A stretch of 44,053 bases of DNA from Pseudomonadota bacterium (GCA_018970485.1 JAGWWH010000013.1:1-44053); one strand, 5' to 3'. Positions 24,003 through 33,618 are shown, numbered from the stretch's first letter. Notes: generated from the letters alone by a model not told the origin. Program-made: numbers and translations.

Positions 24003-25508
24003 CTACTCGCCTTGCCCCGAAGTATATCCAGGTTTGCCGTCGAATAGATAAAGTCCTTCGTACTTCACAAAATCAAATTTTTTCTCGTTCAGAATCGTAA
24101 GCATTTCGATGAGGTCGGATTGTAGGATTTTCCGGCTCGCATCGATGATTTCACCGCTTGATTTTCCAGTGATTCCTTTGCCGATAAAGCGCAAAACCGT
24201 TAGGCCTTTTGAGTAGTTTGGCATCATGTGTTGATCAAGTAAGGGCCAGAGCAGAAGGCCTTTGGCGCTGATCATTTTTATTTCCAACTTTTCACTTTCC
24301 ATTTCTTTGAGAGCGTTAAGCAAATCAGCGAATTCTTTTTGCCAATCAAGGAAGAGATCGAAACCGATTAGGGATTTTTGTGCTTGAGCCTGTGGTGAGT
24401 CTGTCGAACCATGCTTTGTGCTTGGTGCTTCGATGGGTTTTTGGGTTTTTTCGCTGACGACTAACTCGGGCAATGTTTTTGGTTTTTGACCTAGATTGGC
24501 GATTACTGCGGCGGTGAATTCTTTGGTTCCAACTTTTCTTTTGCTGGTTGCGGAGTTGTAGATGTCGCCGGTGTGAATGCCATCTTCGATTGTTTTGTAG
24601 AGGGCGTTTCTGATTTTTACTGCCACATCATTTTGGCCGATATGAACTAACATCATTATTGCGGCGTGAATCAATCCAGTGGGATTAGCGATGTCTTGAT
24701 CAGCTATATCTGGCGCGGATCCGTGGATTGCTTCAAACATTGCATAATCTTTGCCAATATTTGCCGATCCAGCTAGACCCACAGAACCAGAGGTTTCTGC
24801 GACTACGTCAGAAATAATATCGCCGTAAAGATTCATCGTCACGATCACGTCAAAAATTTCCGGCTTAGCGGCAAGACGCGCCGTTCCTATGTCGATGATG
24901 TAATGATCATTTTGAATCTGCGGATATTCTTTGGCGATTTCGTCAAAAACTTTATGAAAAGTTCCATCGGTCATTTTCATAATGTTGTCTTTGGAAAAGC
25001 AGCTCACTTTCTTTCTGTTATTGGCTACGGCATATTCAAAAGCGTAACGAACGATTTTCTCGCAACCTTCGCGAGTCACGAGTTTCAAGCATTCGTAGGT
25101 TTGATCAGTTTGGCGATATTCAATTCCCGCATAAAGATCTTCTTCATTTTCGCGCACAATCACGACATCCATTTTTGGATGTTTGGTTGCGATGAAAGGA
25201 TGAAATGATGAGATGGGACGGACGTTGGCAAAGAGTCCGAGTTTTTTGCGCAAAGTTACGTTTAAACTTTTGTAACCACCGCCCTGTGGCGTTGTGATTG
25301 GCGCTTTTAGTAAAACTCGTGTGCTGTTTAAGTTCTCAAACGCAGATGGCATAAGGCCGGAAGTGAATCCTTTTTCGTAAATATCCTTGCCAACTTCGAT
25401 GATATTTAGCTCAATTTTTGCCCCAGCTTCGCGCAAAATTTGCAAAGTGCTTTCCATGATTTCTGGACCAATGCCATCGCCGTAAGCGACCGTAATTTGT
25501 TTCGTCAT
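24003..25508 (-). CDS. icd: NADP-dependent isocitrate dehydrogenase, Rickettsia type
   Basis: TCA-cycle enzyme converting isocitrate to 2-oxoglutarate. The catalytic domain (about residues 1-335) includes AYGDGIGPEIM, the substrate-binding TTPQGGGYKSLNVTLRK, VVIVRENEEDLYAGIEYRQT, and FEAIHGSAPDIADQDIANPTG. It continues into a C-terminal extension of about 120 residues ending DGKPGYTSGQGE, a feature I know from Rickettsia Icd. The linker between the two (residues 365-375, bases 24384-24414) is encoded by DNA resembling a dispersed palindromic repeat, giving HGSTDSPQAQ. The frame remains open, so the enzyme should work. Confidence 0.93.
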   Translation of the reverse strand: MTKQITVAYGDGIGPEIMESTLQILREAGAKIELNIIEVGKDIYEKGFTSGLMPSAFENLNSTRVLLKAPITTPQGGGYKSLNVTLRKKLGLFANVRPISSFHPFIATKHPKMDVVIVRENEEDLYAGIEYRQTDQTYECLKLVTREGCEKIVRYAFEYAVANNRKKVSCFSKDNIMKMTDGTFHKVFDEIAKEYPQIQNDHYIIDIGTARLAAKPEIFDVIVTMNLYGDIISDVVAETSGSVGLAGSANIGKDYAMFEAIHGSAPDIADQDIANPTGLIHAAIMMLVHIGQNDVAVKIRNALYKTIEDGIHTGDIYNSATSKRKVGTKEFTAAVIANLGQKPKTLPELVVSEKTQKPIEAPSTKHGSTDSPQAQAQKSLIGFDLFLDWQKEFADLLNALKEMESEKLEIKMISAKGLLLWPLLDQHMMPNYSKGLTVLRFIGKGITGKSSGEIIDASRKILQSDLIEMLTILNEKKFDFVKYEGLYLFDGKPGYTSGQGE

Positions 25509-25568
25509 TTTAAATTGATTTTTGGTTAGACCAGATTGACTTTGAGCGGCTTAAACAAAGATTCAATC

Positions 25569-27545
25569 ATGCAATTTAACGCGCTCGAACTTCAAAAATT
25601 TATCGAAGAAAAACGACTAATTTTTGGGAAAAAACTCGAAGGATTTTTGCTAAAAAAATTAGCAAATTTCTCTGATTTTTTTGCAAAAATTTTCGCTACG
25701 AAATCCACCGCTTTTTTTGGCTCAATAATCATCATCGCAACAAGCATATTGACGCAATCATCTCGTGATCTTGGTCATGACTCGGCAACCTATCCGGAAA
25801 TTGCTCAAAAGATTCTTGATGGTGGTAAGTATTTTTATGACTTTATCGAGTCGAATTTGCCGCTGAATTTTGTGCTGACGATGATCCCAGTTTTATTGGC
25901 AAAATTTTTCGAATTTAATGTTTTTGCCACTGCAGAAATTTTTTGGAATTTGCTAGGAATTTTGTCGATTTATTTTTCGAGCATAATTCTTACTAGATCA
26001 GATCTGGCGAGAGATCGCACAATTTTTAATCTGCTGATTTTAAGTTTTACCGCCGGATTTTTTTGGCGCGTTTTTACGTTACAATTCAATGAGTTTGGCA
26101 CGAAAACCACTTACCTTCTTGCGATCCTTTTCCCCTACATTTCTTACCACTTACTTGAAGAAAAAAATCTCAAAAAAATCGATCAAATTTTAATCGGATT
26201 TCTTGCGGCTCTACTCTTTTGTCTCAAGCCGCATTACGGAATTTTTGCGATTGTTTTTGAGTGCGCAAAAATCATCAAAAAGCGTAATTTTTTGTCGGTT
26301 TTTTGCTTAAGGAATTACGTAAGTTTGGTTGTTTTGATTGGTTACGTAGTCGCCTTATTTTACTTTTTCCCCGATTACATCGATGGCCTTTCTAAGCTTA
26401 TGGCCACCTATTATGGTAATGCACATAATTTGCTTTTTAGCATGTTTAATCGGGATCTATTTCCGATTCTGCTGTTGATATTTTTATGTAAGAATTTTTT
26501 GGCTGCGGAGAAGATTTTATCTCAAATATTTTTGCCGGTTATTGCCTCAGCTTTGCTAATTTTGTTGGAGTTAATTGGTGGGCTAGATCAACGCTTTATT
26601 TTTTATTCTACATCTTTGCCATTTGTTGTTCTGGTGATATTTTTTCTTATCAAAAATCAGTTTATTAATTGGCGCCGCGATTGGTGGGTGCTGCTGTTGA
26701 TTTTATTTTTACCACAATTTGATCCGCAGAAGATTTTTTTTGTTGCCCTTAGCTTGCCTTACTTTTGGGGAATTTTTGCCTTCTTGCTTTGGCAAAAATG
26801 GCGGAAGTTTTTTATGATTAGCTGGGCATCTAAAATTTATTTTACTGGGTTTTTCTTCTTAATTGGCGCGGCTTTGCGCACTAAAGAATTTTTCGAAATC
26901 TCCTTCATTTTTTCGTCAGCTATTTTGATTTCTTTGCTTAGCTGGAATCAGAAAATGCATGAAAAATTTTTCGCTAAAAAAGAACTTTCTCGCCTATCTT
27001 CTTCTGCAATTTTCTTGGTTTTGTCTTATTGGATTAGCTTGAATTTAGCGGCGATTTTCAATCTCCAATTCTACGAAGATTCATACAAATTTAAATCTCC
27101 AAATCATTTTACATCAGAAGTGATTAAGAGCATCAAGCACTACAGCAACAAGGACGAATCAATCATTTCTATTTCTTCGGGAATTCCCGGAATTTATCCG
27201 ATGATCACTTACGCCGGCAAAAAAAATGAACTGCCTTTTTTGCAATATGCAGTTCTTTTTAATCAAATTAATGAAGATAAAAACTCTGGCTCAGAATACG
27301 TAATCTCTAGGCTGAAAGAAGAGTTGAAGTCACCAAAAAATAAATTGGTTTTCGTAGAAATTTGGCACCACATTGACGACGAAAAATGTTCGATTGAGTT
27401 TCTCGAATATTATTTTCGTGATGCGGAATTCAAAAAAATTTTCTTAGAAAATTATGTTTTTCTTACTCGAATTACCAACGCACTAAAACCATCACCAGAC
27501 CTTAATATCATTAATCGCGATGCGGAAGTTTACATTCGAAAATAG
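25569..27545 (+). CDS. GT-C-type integral membrane glycosyltransferase-like protein, copy 1
   Basis: A 658-residue polytopic protein (about 11-13 membrane helices after a 60-residue cytoplasmic start) with a soluble C-terminal domain. In the first extracytoplasmic loop it has LGHDSATYPEIAQKILDGGKYFYDF, where the acidic D-S pair is where GT-C enzymes (ArnT/PMT families) place their catalytic aspartate. FGTKTTYLLAILFPYISY is shared with the next gene. Such enzymes use polyprenyl-phosphate sugars; acceptor and sugar are unknown. The frame opens at a TTG 33 bases upstream, but I prefer the ATG at 25569. It overlaps the next gene by 26 bases. Confidence 0.72.
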   Translation: MQFNALELQKFIEEKRLIFGKKLEGFLLKKLANFSDFFAKIFATKSTAFFGSIIIIATSILTQSSRDLGHDSATYPEIAQKILDGGKYFYDFIESNLPLNFVLTMIPVLLAKFFEFNVFATAEIFWNLLGILSIYFSSIILTRSDLARDRTIFNLLILSFTAGFFWRVFTLQFNEFGTKTTYLLAILFPYISYHLLEEKNLKKIDQILIGFLAALLFCLKPHYGIFAIVFECAKIIKKRNFLSVFCLRNYVSLVVLIGYVVALFYFFPDYIDGLSKLMATYYGNAHNLLFSMFNRDLFPILLLIFLCKNFLAAEKILSQIFLPVIASALLILLELIGGLDQRFIFYSTSLPFVVLVIFFLIKNQFINWRRDWWVLLLILFLPQFDPQKIFFVALSLPYFWGIFAFLLWQKWRKFFMISWASKIYFTGFFFLIGAALRTKEFFEISFIFSSAILISLLSWNQKMHEKFFAKKELSRLSSSAIFLVLSYWISLNLAAIFNLQFYEDSYKFKSPNHFTSEVIKSIKHYSNKDESIISISSGIPGIYPMITYAGKKNELPFLQYAVLFNQINEDKNSGSEYVISRLKEELKSPKNKLVFVEIWHHIDDEKCSIEFLEYYFRDAEFKKIFLENYVFLTRITNALKPSPDLNIINRDAEVYIRK

Positions 27546-29472
27546 AGTTCTCATCGCTTGCTGCTCGGCGATTTTTTTGCTCAGTATTTTTTTGCGCTCG
27601 CTGATTGACATCGGTCCAGACACGGGAATTTATTTGAGTCTCGGCAAAAAAGTTGCGGATGGAAAAAAATATTATTACGACTTTTTTGAGAGTAATTTTC
27701 CGATCTCATTTTACTTCTACGCCCTTGAATATCGGCTCTCCGCGCTGCTTCACATCGATCCAATCATCACCTCTGAAATCATCATCAATCTACTCGCTTT
27801 AGTATCAATTTCTTGGTCGGCAAAAATTTTGGCGCGTAGCGAAGTTCATCAAAATAAAGCGCATTACAATCTCATTATTATTGGATTTTGTTTGGGATTT
27901 TTTCTGCGACCTAATGCTTTACAAATGGGCGAGTTTGGCACGAAAACCAGCTTCATACTTTTGCTACTTTTTCCTTATATTTCTTACTCATTTCCGCGTC
28001 GAAGTGATTTTACAAAAAAAGATTTAATAGCGCGTGGATGCTTGATTGGCCTGATGCCATGCTTCAAGTCTCACTACATTATTTTTCCGCTAGTGATCGA
28101 GTTGTACAAATTTTGGCAAAAAAAATCTGTCCGTTTTTTTCTTGAATTAGACAAGTTGATCGCAGCGCTGATTTACGTCTCTTATCTGATTTGGATGCTT
28201 AAATTCATGCCGGAATTTTTTGAGATGATTGTTCCGATGTGGATGAAAATTTACGGCTCCTACGACAGCAATGATATTTTTTTAGGAAATTTTTTACGTC
28301 TGATTGCCGCTCATATTGGGCCTTTCGCATTTAGTTTTTTGGTTTTCTCGCGCCTGAAGCCAGATAAAAATGATAAAATTCTTCTGCTTTTTTTCTGTGC
28401 CGCTGTTTTGCTGTTCATCCTAGAGAATGCTATGACTATCGACCAGTCGGTGATTTTTTATTCTGTTACAACTATCTGCGTTCTTAAATTTACTTTCGAC
28501 TTAATCGTCTCGAAAAAAATTATTTTTTCGGAGAATAAATTTATCCTCATTTCTCTGTTTTTTTTGCCGATTTTTGATCTGAGTATTTTTCCTTCGGCAA
28601 TTTTTGGGCTTACCGGATTTAATAATGTTTGGTGGTTAATTGCTCCGATTATCCTCATTCGTTATCCAAGATTTCTGCTTGTTTATTTTTTATTTCTAGC
28701 AGCGGCGATTATGATCATAAAGCATTGTGGATATTGGTCTTACATCGCTTTTAATATTTTTGCCTTGTTTGGTATTTTGTTTTTTTACGAGAAAAAAATT
28801 CACGCCAAATTCTCGCAAAAATTTTCAGTTTTTTCTGTTTTTTTAATATCGGCCTCGCTGTCGAGTCTGATTTATCTCTACGTTTCGAGCGCTTTTGAGA
28901 CCTTGACTCGAAAGTCTGAATACAGCTTTCCCAACGAAGTCTCGAACATGATAAATTACTATTCTAAAGAATTTGCGCCTAGTCGCGAAGACTCTCTGTT
29001 AATGGTTTCAAGCGGTAATGGATTTAATTTTCCGCGACTAAATTATTTGAAAAAAGAGAATTATCAGAAGTTTCATTCAGCCTCGATTCAGGCAAGTTCG
29101 TTACACAATAAATCGATGTTTGATATTTCTGATTTAGACGGAGTTTTTGTTGGCTATTATCTTTTTGACGACATCAGAAAAGTTCTAAAAAATCCGCGCA
29201 CAAAAGTGATTTTTTTTAATAATAGTCATAACGTCTTGAGTCAGAGAAATAGATGCCTCATTACCTCTTTGGAATATTATCTTTTAGATCAAGATTTTAG
29301 AAAATTTTTCTTAGAAAATTTCCGTTTCACAAACCGCGTGATCATCAATCATGAAGTGGAAGTGATAAAAAATATTCCGCTAATTACCGGCATAAAACCA
29401 AGCGCTTTTGATCAAATTACTAAATCCAAAAAACAGGTGCTTCATGATTTCGAAATCTATGTTCGTAAATAA
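27520..29472 (+). CDS. GT-C-type integral membrane glycosyltransferase-like protein, copy 2
   Basis: A 650-residue paralogue of the preceding gene. The same landmarks recur in order: IGPDTGIYLSLGKKVADGKKYYYDFFESNF in the first loop, GEFGTKTSFILLLLFPYISY, CFKSHYIIFPLVIE, and at the end EYYLLDQDFRKFFLENF and DFEIYVRK (compare EYYFRDAEFKKIFLENY and DAEVYIRK in copy 1). A tandem duplication followed by divergence is clear. The gene starts within the last 26 bases of copy 1 and overlaps lnt by 29 bases, so all three are coupled. Envelope glycan or lipid glycosylation is the likely field. Confidence 0.72.
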   Translation: MRKFTFENRVLIACCSAIFLLSIFLRSLIDIGPDTGIYLSLGKKVADGKKYYYDFFESNFPISFYFYALEYRLSALLHIDPIITSEIIINLLALVSISWSAKILARSEVHQNKAHYNLIIIGFCLGFFLRPNALQMGEFGTKTSFILLLLFPYISYSFPRRSDFTKKDLIARGCLIGLMPCFKSHYIIFPLVIELYKFWQKKSVRFFLELDKLIAALIYVSYLIWMLKFMPEFFEMIVPMWMKIYGSYDSNDIFLGNFLRLIAAHIGPFAFSFLVFSRLKPDKNDKILLLFFCAAVLLFILENAMTIDQSVIFYSVTTICVLKFTFDLIVSKKIIFSENKFILISLFFLPIFDLSIFPSAIFGLTGFNNVWWLIAPIILIRYPRFLLVYFLFLAAAIMIIKHCGYWSYIAFNIFALFGILFFYEKKIHAKFSQKFSVFSVFLISASLSSLIYLYVSSAFETLTRKSEYSFPNEVSNMINYYSKEFAPSREDSLLMVSSGNGFNFPRLNYLKKENYQKFHSASIQASSLHNKSMFDISDLDGVFVGYYLFDDIRKVLKNPRTKVIFFNNSHNVLSQRNRCLITSLEYYLLDQDFRKFFLENFRFTNRVIINHEVEVIKNIPLITGIKPSAFDQITKSKKQVLHDFEIYVRK

Positions 29473-31003
29473 AAACTTACTCTTCTCTTTTTTTGCTGGA
29501 GCCTTTGGAGCTCTTGCTTTTGCACCAGTTAATTTTTTTCCCGCCTCGCTAATTTCTTTTTCTATTTTCTATTTGTTACTCGAGAAAATTGAGCGCAAGA
29601 AAGAGGTTTTTTGGTTGGGATTTGTTTTTGGGTTTGGACATTTTCTGGCTGGAATTTATTGGATTTCGATCTCTCTACTTGTTGATGCGAAACATTTTGC
29701 TTGGCTGATCCCTTTTGCTTTGACTCTGATTCCGAGCGCTCTCGCTTTGTACGTCGCTTTGTTCGCGCTTACCTATAAATTTTTTATTACGAAATTTCGA
29801 CTCAGCGAGACCTACAAAAAAATCATCCTCTTCGCTTTATGTTGGCTGTTATTTGAAGTATTGCGTTCAAATCTTTTTTCTGGATTTCCGTGGAACTTGC
29901 TTGGTTACATTTGGCTATTTAACGAAAATTTTGCACAACTTGCTTCTGTCTTTGGTGTTTACGGACTCAGCCTTTTTGCGATTCTGATATCGTTATTTCC
30001 AACTCTCTTTCTGCAAAAAAAAACTCCATCTTGTGATAAAATTTTCGCTGCAATCATCGTTATTTTTTTATGTGGGAATTTGGTCTTTGCACATTTTTAC
30101 ATCGATGATGCGAAAATTATCAGCGATCCCAAAACCAAGATACGTCTAGTTCAGGCCAATATTAAACAAGATTTGAAGTGGGATGAGCAGCAAAAGTATA
30201 ACGATTTTATTCGCCAAATCGAGCTAACCAATTCGCAAGGCTTGGAAAATGTAAAGGTGGTAGTTTGGTCCGAAACCTCAGTTCCTTATGTTGTAAATGA
30301 TAATCCGATATTGCGCTCTCATCTTAGTAATGCGGCACCCAAAGATGGCATTCTTATCACTGGAGCTTTGCGGGTTGAAAAGGAAAAAGCTTGGAACAGC
30401 ATTTTTGTATTTAATCGCAGCGGAATCGCAGATCACTACGACAAACATCATCTAGTTCCTTTTGGCGAATTTATTCCTCTGCAGAAATTTTTGTCGTTTT
30501 TGTTGCTTAGTGAGGCACTTGATAGCCTAACGGGTGGAGGAGAAGGATTTAGTTCTGGAGAAGGCCCTCACACCTTGTTAGGAGAGGGTTTTTCTTTTTC
30601 TCCTTTAGTTTGTTACGAAGTGATTTTTTCCGATGAGGTGGTGAATAGAAAACATCGGCCAGATATTTTTATTAATCTGACAAATGATGCTTGGTTTGGA
30701 AATAGTTCTGGTCCTTACCAGCATTTTAATATGGCGAGAATGCGGGCTATTGAATATGGAATTCCGTTAATTCGTGTTGCCAATACTGGAATTAGCGCAC
30801 TTGTGGATCCGTTCGGAAGAGTTGTTGAGAAAATAGGCTTGAATCAAAGCGGAGTGGTTGATGTCGATCTGATAAAAAACTCCGAAACCAGCATCTATGC
30901 AACTTATCGTTATTTGCCGCTAATTTCTCTAATAGCAGTCATGCTCATTTTTTTAGTGTTTTCTGTCACAGGCAAAAAACAAAAAGATGAGAAACTGATT
31001 TAA
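29444..31003 (+). CDS. lnt: Apolipoprotein N-acyltransferase
   Basis: Adds the third acyl chain to lipoproteins using phospholipid as donor. About eight N-terminal membrane helices are followed by a nitrilase-like domain with the full catalytic triad: Glu277 (VWSETSVPYV), Lys334 (HYDKHHLVPFGEF) and Cys390 (LVCYEVIF). At 519 residues it is normal size. I chose the ATG at 29444 with AGGTG at 29435-29439 over a TTG at 29408. Several lipoproteins in this window would be its substrates. Its coupling to two GT-C-like genes is unusual. Confidence 0.93.
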   Translation: MISKSMFVNKNLLFSFFAGAFGALAFAPVNFFPASLISFSIFYLLLEKIERKKEVFWLGFVFGFGHFLAGIYWISISLLVDAKHFAWLIPFALTLIPSALALYVALFALTYKFFITKFRLSETYKKIILFALCWLLFEVLRSNLFSGFPWNLLGYIWLFNENFAQLASVFGVYGLSLFAILISLFPTLFLQKKTPSCDKIFAAIIVIFLCGNLVFAHFYIDDAKIISDPKTKIRLVQANIKQDLKWDEQQKYNDFIRQIELTNSQGLENVKVVVWSETSVPYVVNDNPILRSHLSNAAPKDGILITGALRVEKEKAWNSIFVFNRSGIADHYDKHHLVPFGEFIPLQKFLSFLLLSEALDSLTGGGEGFSSGEGPHTLLGEGFSFSPLVCYEVIFSDEVVNRKHRPDIFINLTNDAWFGNSSGPYQHFNMARMRAIEYGIPLIRVANTGISALVDPFGRVVEKIGLNQSGVVDVDLIKNSETSIYATYRYLPLISLIAVMLIFLVFSVTGKKQKDEKLI

Positions 31004-31012
31004 TTTAGTTTT

Positions 31013-31777
31013 TTAATTTTCGAACGCAGTTAGCGATTTTACAGGAAAGTGGTTACGCTCTGGCTTAAGTTCAGCAACGTTCTTCTTTTTGCGACGGCGA
31101 CGGCGATCTCGCTTCACTTTGCGGACTTTGGTTGAATCAGCGATCAATCTACTCTTGATATGCGAATCAACTATCTCTTCAAAATCTTTCATGTGATTAG
31201 AAAAAAAGTGATCAGCATTGTGTACTAGTTGATAAACAACAGAAGCTCCATCTCTTGCCGCAAGCTTCTCCGATAGTTTTAGCGAATCTGCTTCTTTAGT
31301 TACTTCATCCTTTCCACCTTGAATTATGAGGCCAGCAGAGGTGCATGGAACGATGAAGTTAAAATCATATTTCGTTGCTGGTGGGGCGACAAGGACGTAG
31401 TTCTCGAACTCAGGTCTGCGCATTACTAACTGTAGGGCGATCCAAGATCCGAAAGAAAATCCTCCAATCCAATATTCGGTAGCTTCCATATTTTGATCAT
31501 GAAGCCAATTTGCTGCAGCTGTTGCGTCTAGAAGTTCTCCGATTCCGTTATCAAACTTACCTTCCGATCTACCAACTCCGCGAAAGTTTATGCGCAAAGT
31601 GGAGAAGCCGTTTGCAACAAAGCTTTTGTAAAGGTTGTAAGTGATTTTGTTGTTCATGGTGCCGCCATGGAGCGGGTGAGGGTGAAGAACTAGGGCTACT
31701 GGCGCTTTAGGATTTGTATTTTGGTGATAACGTCCCTCAATCCTTCCTGCGGGGCCACTGATAATTACTTCAGGCAT
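31013..31777 (-). CDS. Alpha/beta hydrolase with basic C-terminal tail
   Basis: A 254-residue serine hydrolase of the COG2945 type: HPHPLHGGTMNNK near residue 35, oxyanion loop INFRGVGRSEG, nucleophile elbow GFSFGS, acidic GGKDEV and a histidine in HNADHFF. The substrate is unknown. The last 45 residues depart from the family: a tract KVRKVKRDRRRRRKKK, which could bind nucleic acid or anionic membrane. It is coupled (TAATG) to a small basic protein upstream. Confidence 0.8.
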   Translation of the reverse strand: MPEVIISGPAGRIEGRYHQNTNPKAPVALVLHPHPLHGGTMNNKITYNLYKSFVANGFSTLRINFRGVGRSEGKFDNGIGELLDATAAANWLHDQNMEATEYWIGGFSFGSWIALQLVMRRPEFENYVLVAPPATKYDFNFIVPCTSAGLIIQGGKDEVTKEADSLKLSEKLAARDGASVVYQLVHNADHFFSNHMKDFEEIVDSHIKSRLIADSTKVRKVKRDRRRRRKKKNVAELKPERNHFPVKSLTAFEN

Positions 31778-31974
31778 TAGTTAAGATTGTCCCATTGTAA
31801 TGGCTTTTGAGCTTCGTCAACAACCAGCTGAGTTGTTCCGGCATATTTTGCCGCCATGTATTTGCCGTGACCAGCGTGAACTCCGTAGTAGTAAACTGGC
31901 TCAACCTCTTTGCCGTTAAATTTTTTCTTTTCGACGTTTTTGACGCGGTTTTTTGGATTGTTCTTAGTACCCAT
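31777..31974 (-). CDS. Small basic conserved-looking protein, 65 residues
   Basis: It opens with a Lys/Asn-rich segment, then VEPVYYYGVHAGHGKYMAAKYA, which looks like a folded core with His and Gly. It ends LQWDNLN. I do not recognise the family. The stop codon overlaps the start of the alpha/beta hydrolase gene by one base, so translation is coupled and a shared function is plausible. It faces pgk divergently across 84 bases. Confidence 0.6.
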   Translation of the reverse strand: MGTKNNPKNRVKNVEKKKFNGKEVEPVYYYGVHAGHGKYMAAKYAGTTQLVVDEAQKPLQWDNLN

Positions 31975-32058
31975 TGCTTTAGCGAGATTTTTTAGGTTGG
32001 AAAAAAATGAAGGGGGAGCAAAGTAGGAATCAATCCCCCAGAATCAAGTTTTAAAAAA

Positions 32059-33252
32059 ATGCCTAAATTCAATCGACTAAAAGATTGTGTCGTTACCAAT
32101 AAAAACGTCATCGTTCGTGTAGATATCAATGTTCCGATTAGTGCTGGAAAAATTGATGATGACACTCGCATCAAAGCAATAATTCCAACCCTAAAATACC
32201 TAGCTGAAAACAAAGCTAAGGTTGTTGTGATTTCGCATTTTGGACGTCCAGAAGGAAAGATAGAGCCTTCAATGTCGATTAAGATTTTAGTCGCACGAGT
32301 TCAGGAATTACTCGGTAAAATAAAGGTTAATTTTATTGATGACTGTGTTGGAGAAAAAGTAAGAAAAGCCGTAGAGGCCACAAATTACGGCGAAGTAATT
32401 ATGTTGGAAAATCTTCGTTTCTACAAACAAGAAACCAAAAACGATCCAGAATTTTCGCGCGAATTAGCGAGTCTTGGCAATCTTTACGTCAATGACGCAT
32501 TTTCTTGTTCGCACCGCGCCCACGCTTCGATTACTGGAATTCCTCTAATCCTAAAATCGGCTGCCGGATTTTTGATGGAAGAAGAGTTGGATGGTCTGAC
32601 TAATCATCTGGAAAGTGCTAAAAAACCGATGATAGCAGTTGTTGGAGGAGCAAAAGTTTCAACAAAACTAGATCTCTTAAATTCTCTCGCAAAAAAAGCG
32701 CAAACCATCGTGGTTGGAGGCGGCATGGCCAATACTTTCCTTTATGCTTTGGGAAAAAATGTTGGAAAATCTCTTTGTGAAAAAAATCTCAAAGATGTCG
32801 CGCTAGAAATTTTAAAGAATGTCAAGGTTGTTCTGCCAACTGATGTTGTAGTTGCTAAGAAGTTTGAAAAAAATGCTGAATGCCGAACTGTATTAGTCGA
32901 TGAAGTTGCTGATGACGATATGATTCTTGATGTTGGCGCAGTAAGTAGCGCTAAAATCGCAGAGGAGTTATCGAGACATCAGACTCTAGTTTGGAACGGC
33001 CCTCTCGGCGCTTTTGAAATCGAGCCTTTCAATATTGGAACCGAAAGTTTCGTGCGTATCGCAGCAAGTCTTACCGAATCTGGAAAATTAATTTCAGTTT
33101 CTGGTGGTGGAGACTCCATTTCAGCTCTTAACTCAGTGGGATTGGCAGAGAAGTTTACTTATGTTTCGACCGCCGGAGGAGCTTTTCTTGAATGGCTAGA
33201 AGGAAAAGATTTGCCTGGCGTCGCCGCTCTATCAGTTCTTGTTCATAATTAG
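32059..33252 (+). CDS. pgk: Phosphoglycerate kinase
   Basis: Glycolytic/gluconeogenic enzyme interconverting 1,3-bisphosphoglycerate and 3-phosphoglycerate with ATP. The N-domain substrate site is visible in VIVRVDINVPI, HFGRPEGK, ENLRFYKQE and DAFSCSHRAHAS. The C-domain has VVGGAKVSTKLDLL, VVGGGMANTFL, WNGPLGAFE and the C-terminal SGGGDSISAL and STAGGAFLEWLEGK. Length (397) is normal. Other glycolytic genes are not nearby. Its last 21 bases overlap the convergent DUF5334 gene. Confidence 0.95.
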   Translation: MPKFNRLKDCVVTNKNVIVRVDINVPISAGKIDDDTRIKAIIPTLKYLAENKAKVVVISHFGRPEGKIEPSMSIKILVARVQELLGKIKVNFIDDCVGEKVRKAVEATNYGEVIMLENLRFYKQETKNDPEFSRELASLGNLYVNDAFSCSHRAHASITGIPLILKSAAGFLMEEELDGLTNHLESAKKPMIAVVGGAKVSTKLDLLNSLAKKAQTIVVGGGMANTFLYALGKNVGKSLCEKNLKDVALEILKNVKVVLPTDVVVAKKFEKNAECRTVLVDEVADDDMILDVGAVSSAKIAEELSRHQTLVWNGPLGAFEIEPFNIGTESFVRIAASLTESGKLISVSGGGDSISALNSVGLAEKFTYVSTAGGAFLEWLEGKDLPGVAALSVLVHN

Positions 33253-33516
33253 AGTCCTTTCTTCTTTGGTATCTAAATCTTTGACTTGAAGCCTTGTTCC
33301 ACCAGCTATGTCTTCCATGAATAAAACTTTTACGGTTTGATAATTGTCTAGTTTGGAGTCGTAGAATTGAATTATTAGACCTTCGCGAACAAGGTTTCCT
33401 TCGCCGATTTCAACCTCAGTTTTATTCTCATAATCATATCCGCTCCAAGCTGATGCTGACTCAAGAGCAATTAAGGAAGATGCGAGAAGTGTAAGAAAAA
33501 GTGATGTGGTTTTCAT
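33232..33516 (-). CDS. DUF5334 family secreted protein
   Basis: A 94-residue protein with signal peptide (residues 1-23, ending SASA) and a small domain beginning WSGYDYENKTEVEIGEGNLVREGLIIQFYD, the pattern of DUF5334, a family seen mainly in Alphaproteobacteria including Rickettsiales. It has no known function. Its 3-prime end overlaps pgk on the opposite strand by 21 bases. Confidence 0.75.
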   Translation of the reverse strand: MKTTSLFLTLLASSLIALESASAWSGYDYENKTEVEIGEGNLVREGLIIQFYDSKLDNYQTVKVLFMEDIAGGTRLQVKDLDTKEERTLIMNKN

Positions 33517-33618
33517 GGTTGACTTTTGTTGGTGTTGTTAATTTGATGCGCGCCCCTTTGACAGGCAGCAAAGGGCAGGATTTTGTTGCACCAACTTACT
33601 TTCAAGAAAATTTTATTT

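Noticed and set aside
30529-30600. Glycine-rich stretch in Lnt (LTGGGEGFSSGEGPHTLLGEGF) with short inverted DNA pairs, first taken for an inserted element
   Set aside because: Ordinary Lnt proteins have a comparable segment (GxFxxGxGPxTL) just before the catalytic cysteine, so no insertion is needed.
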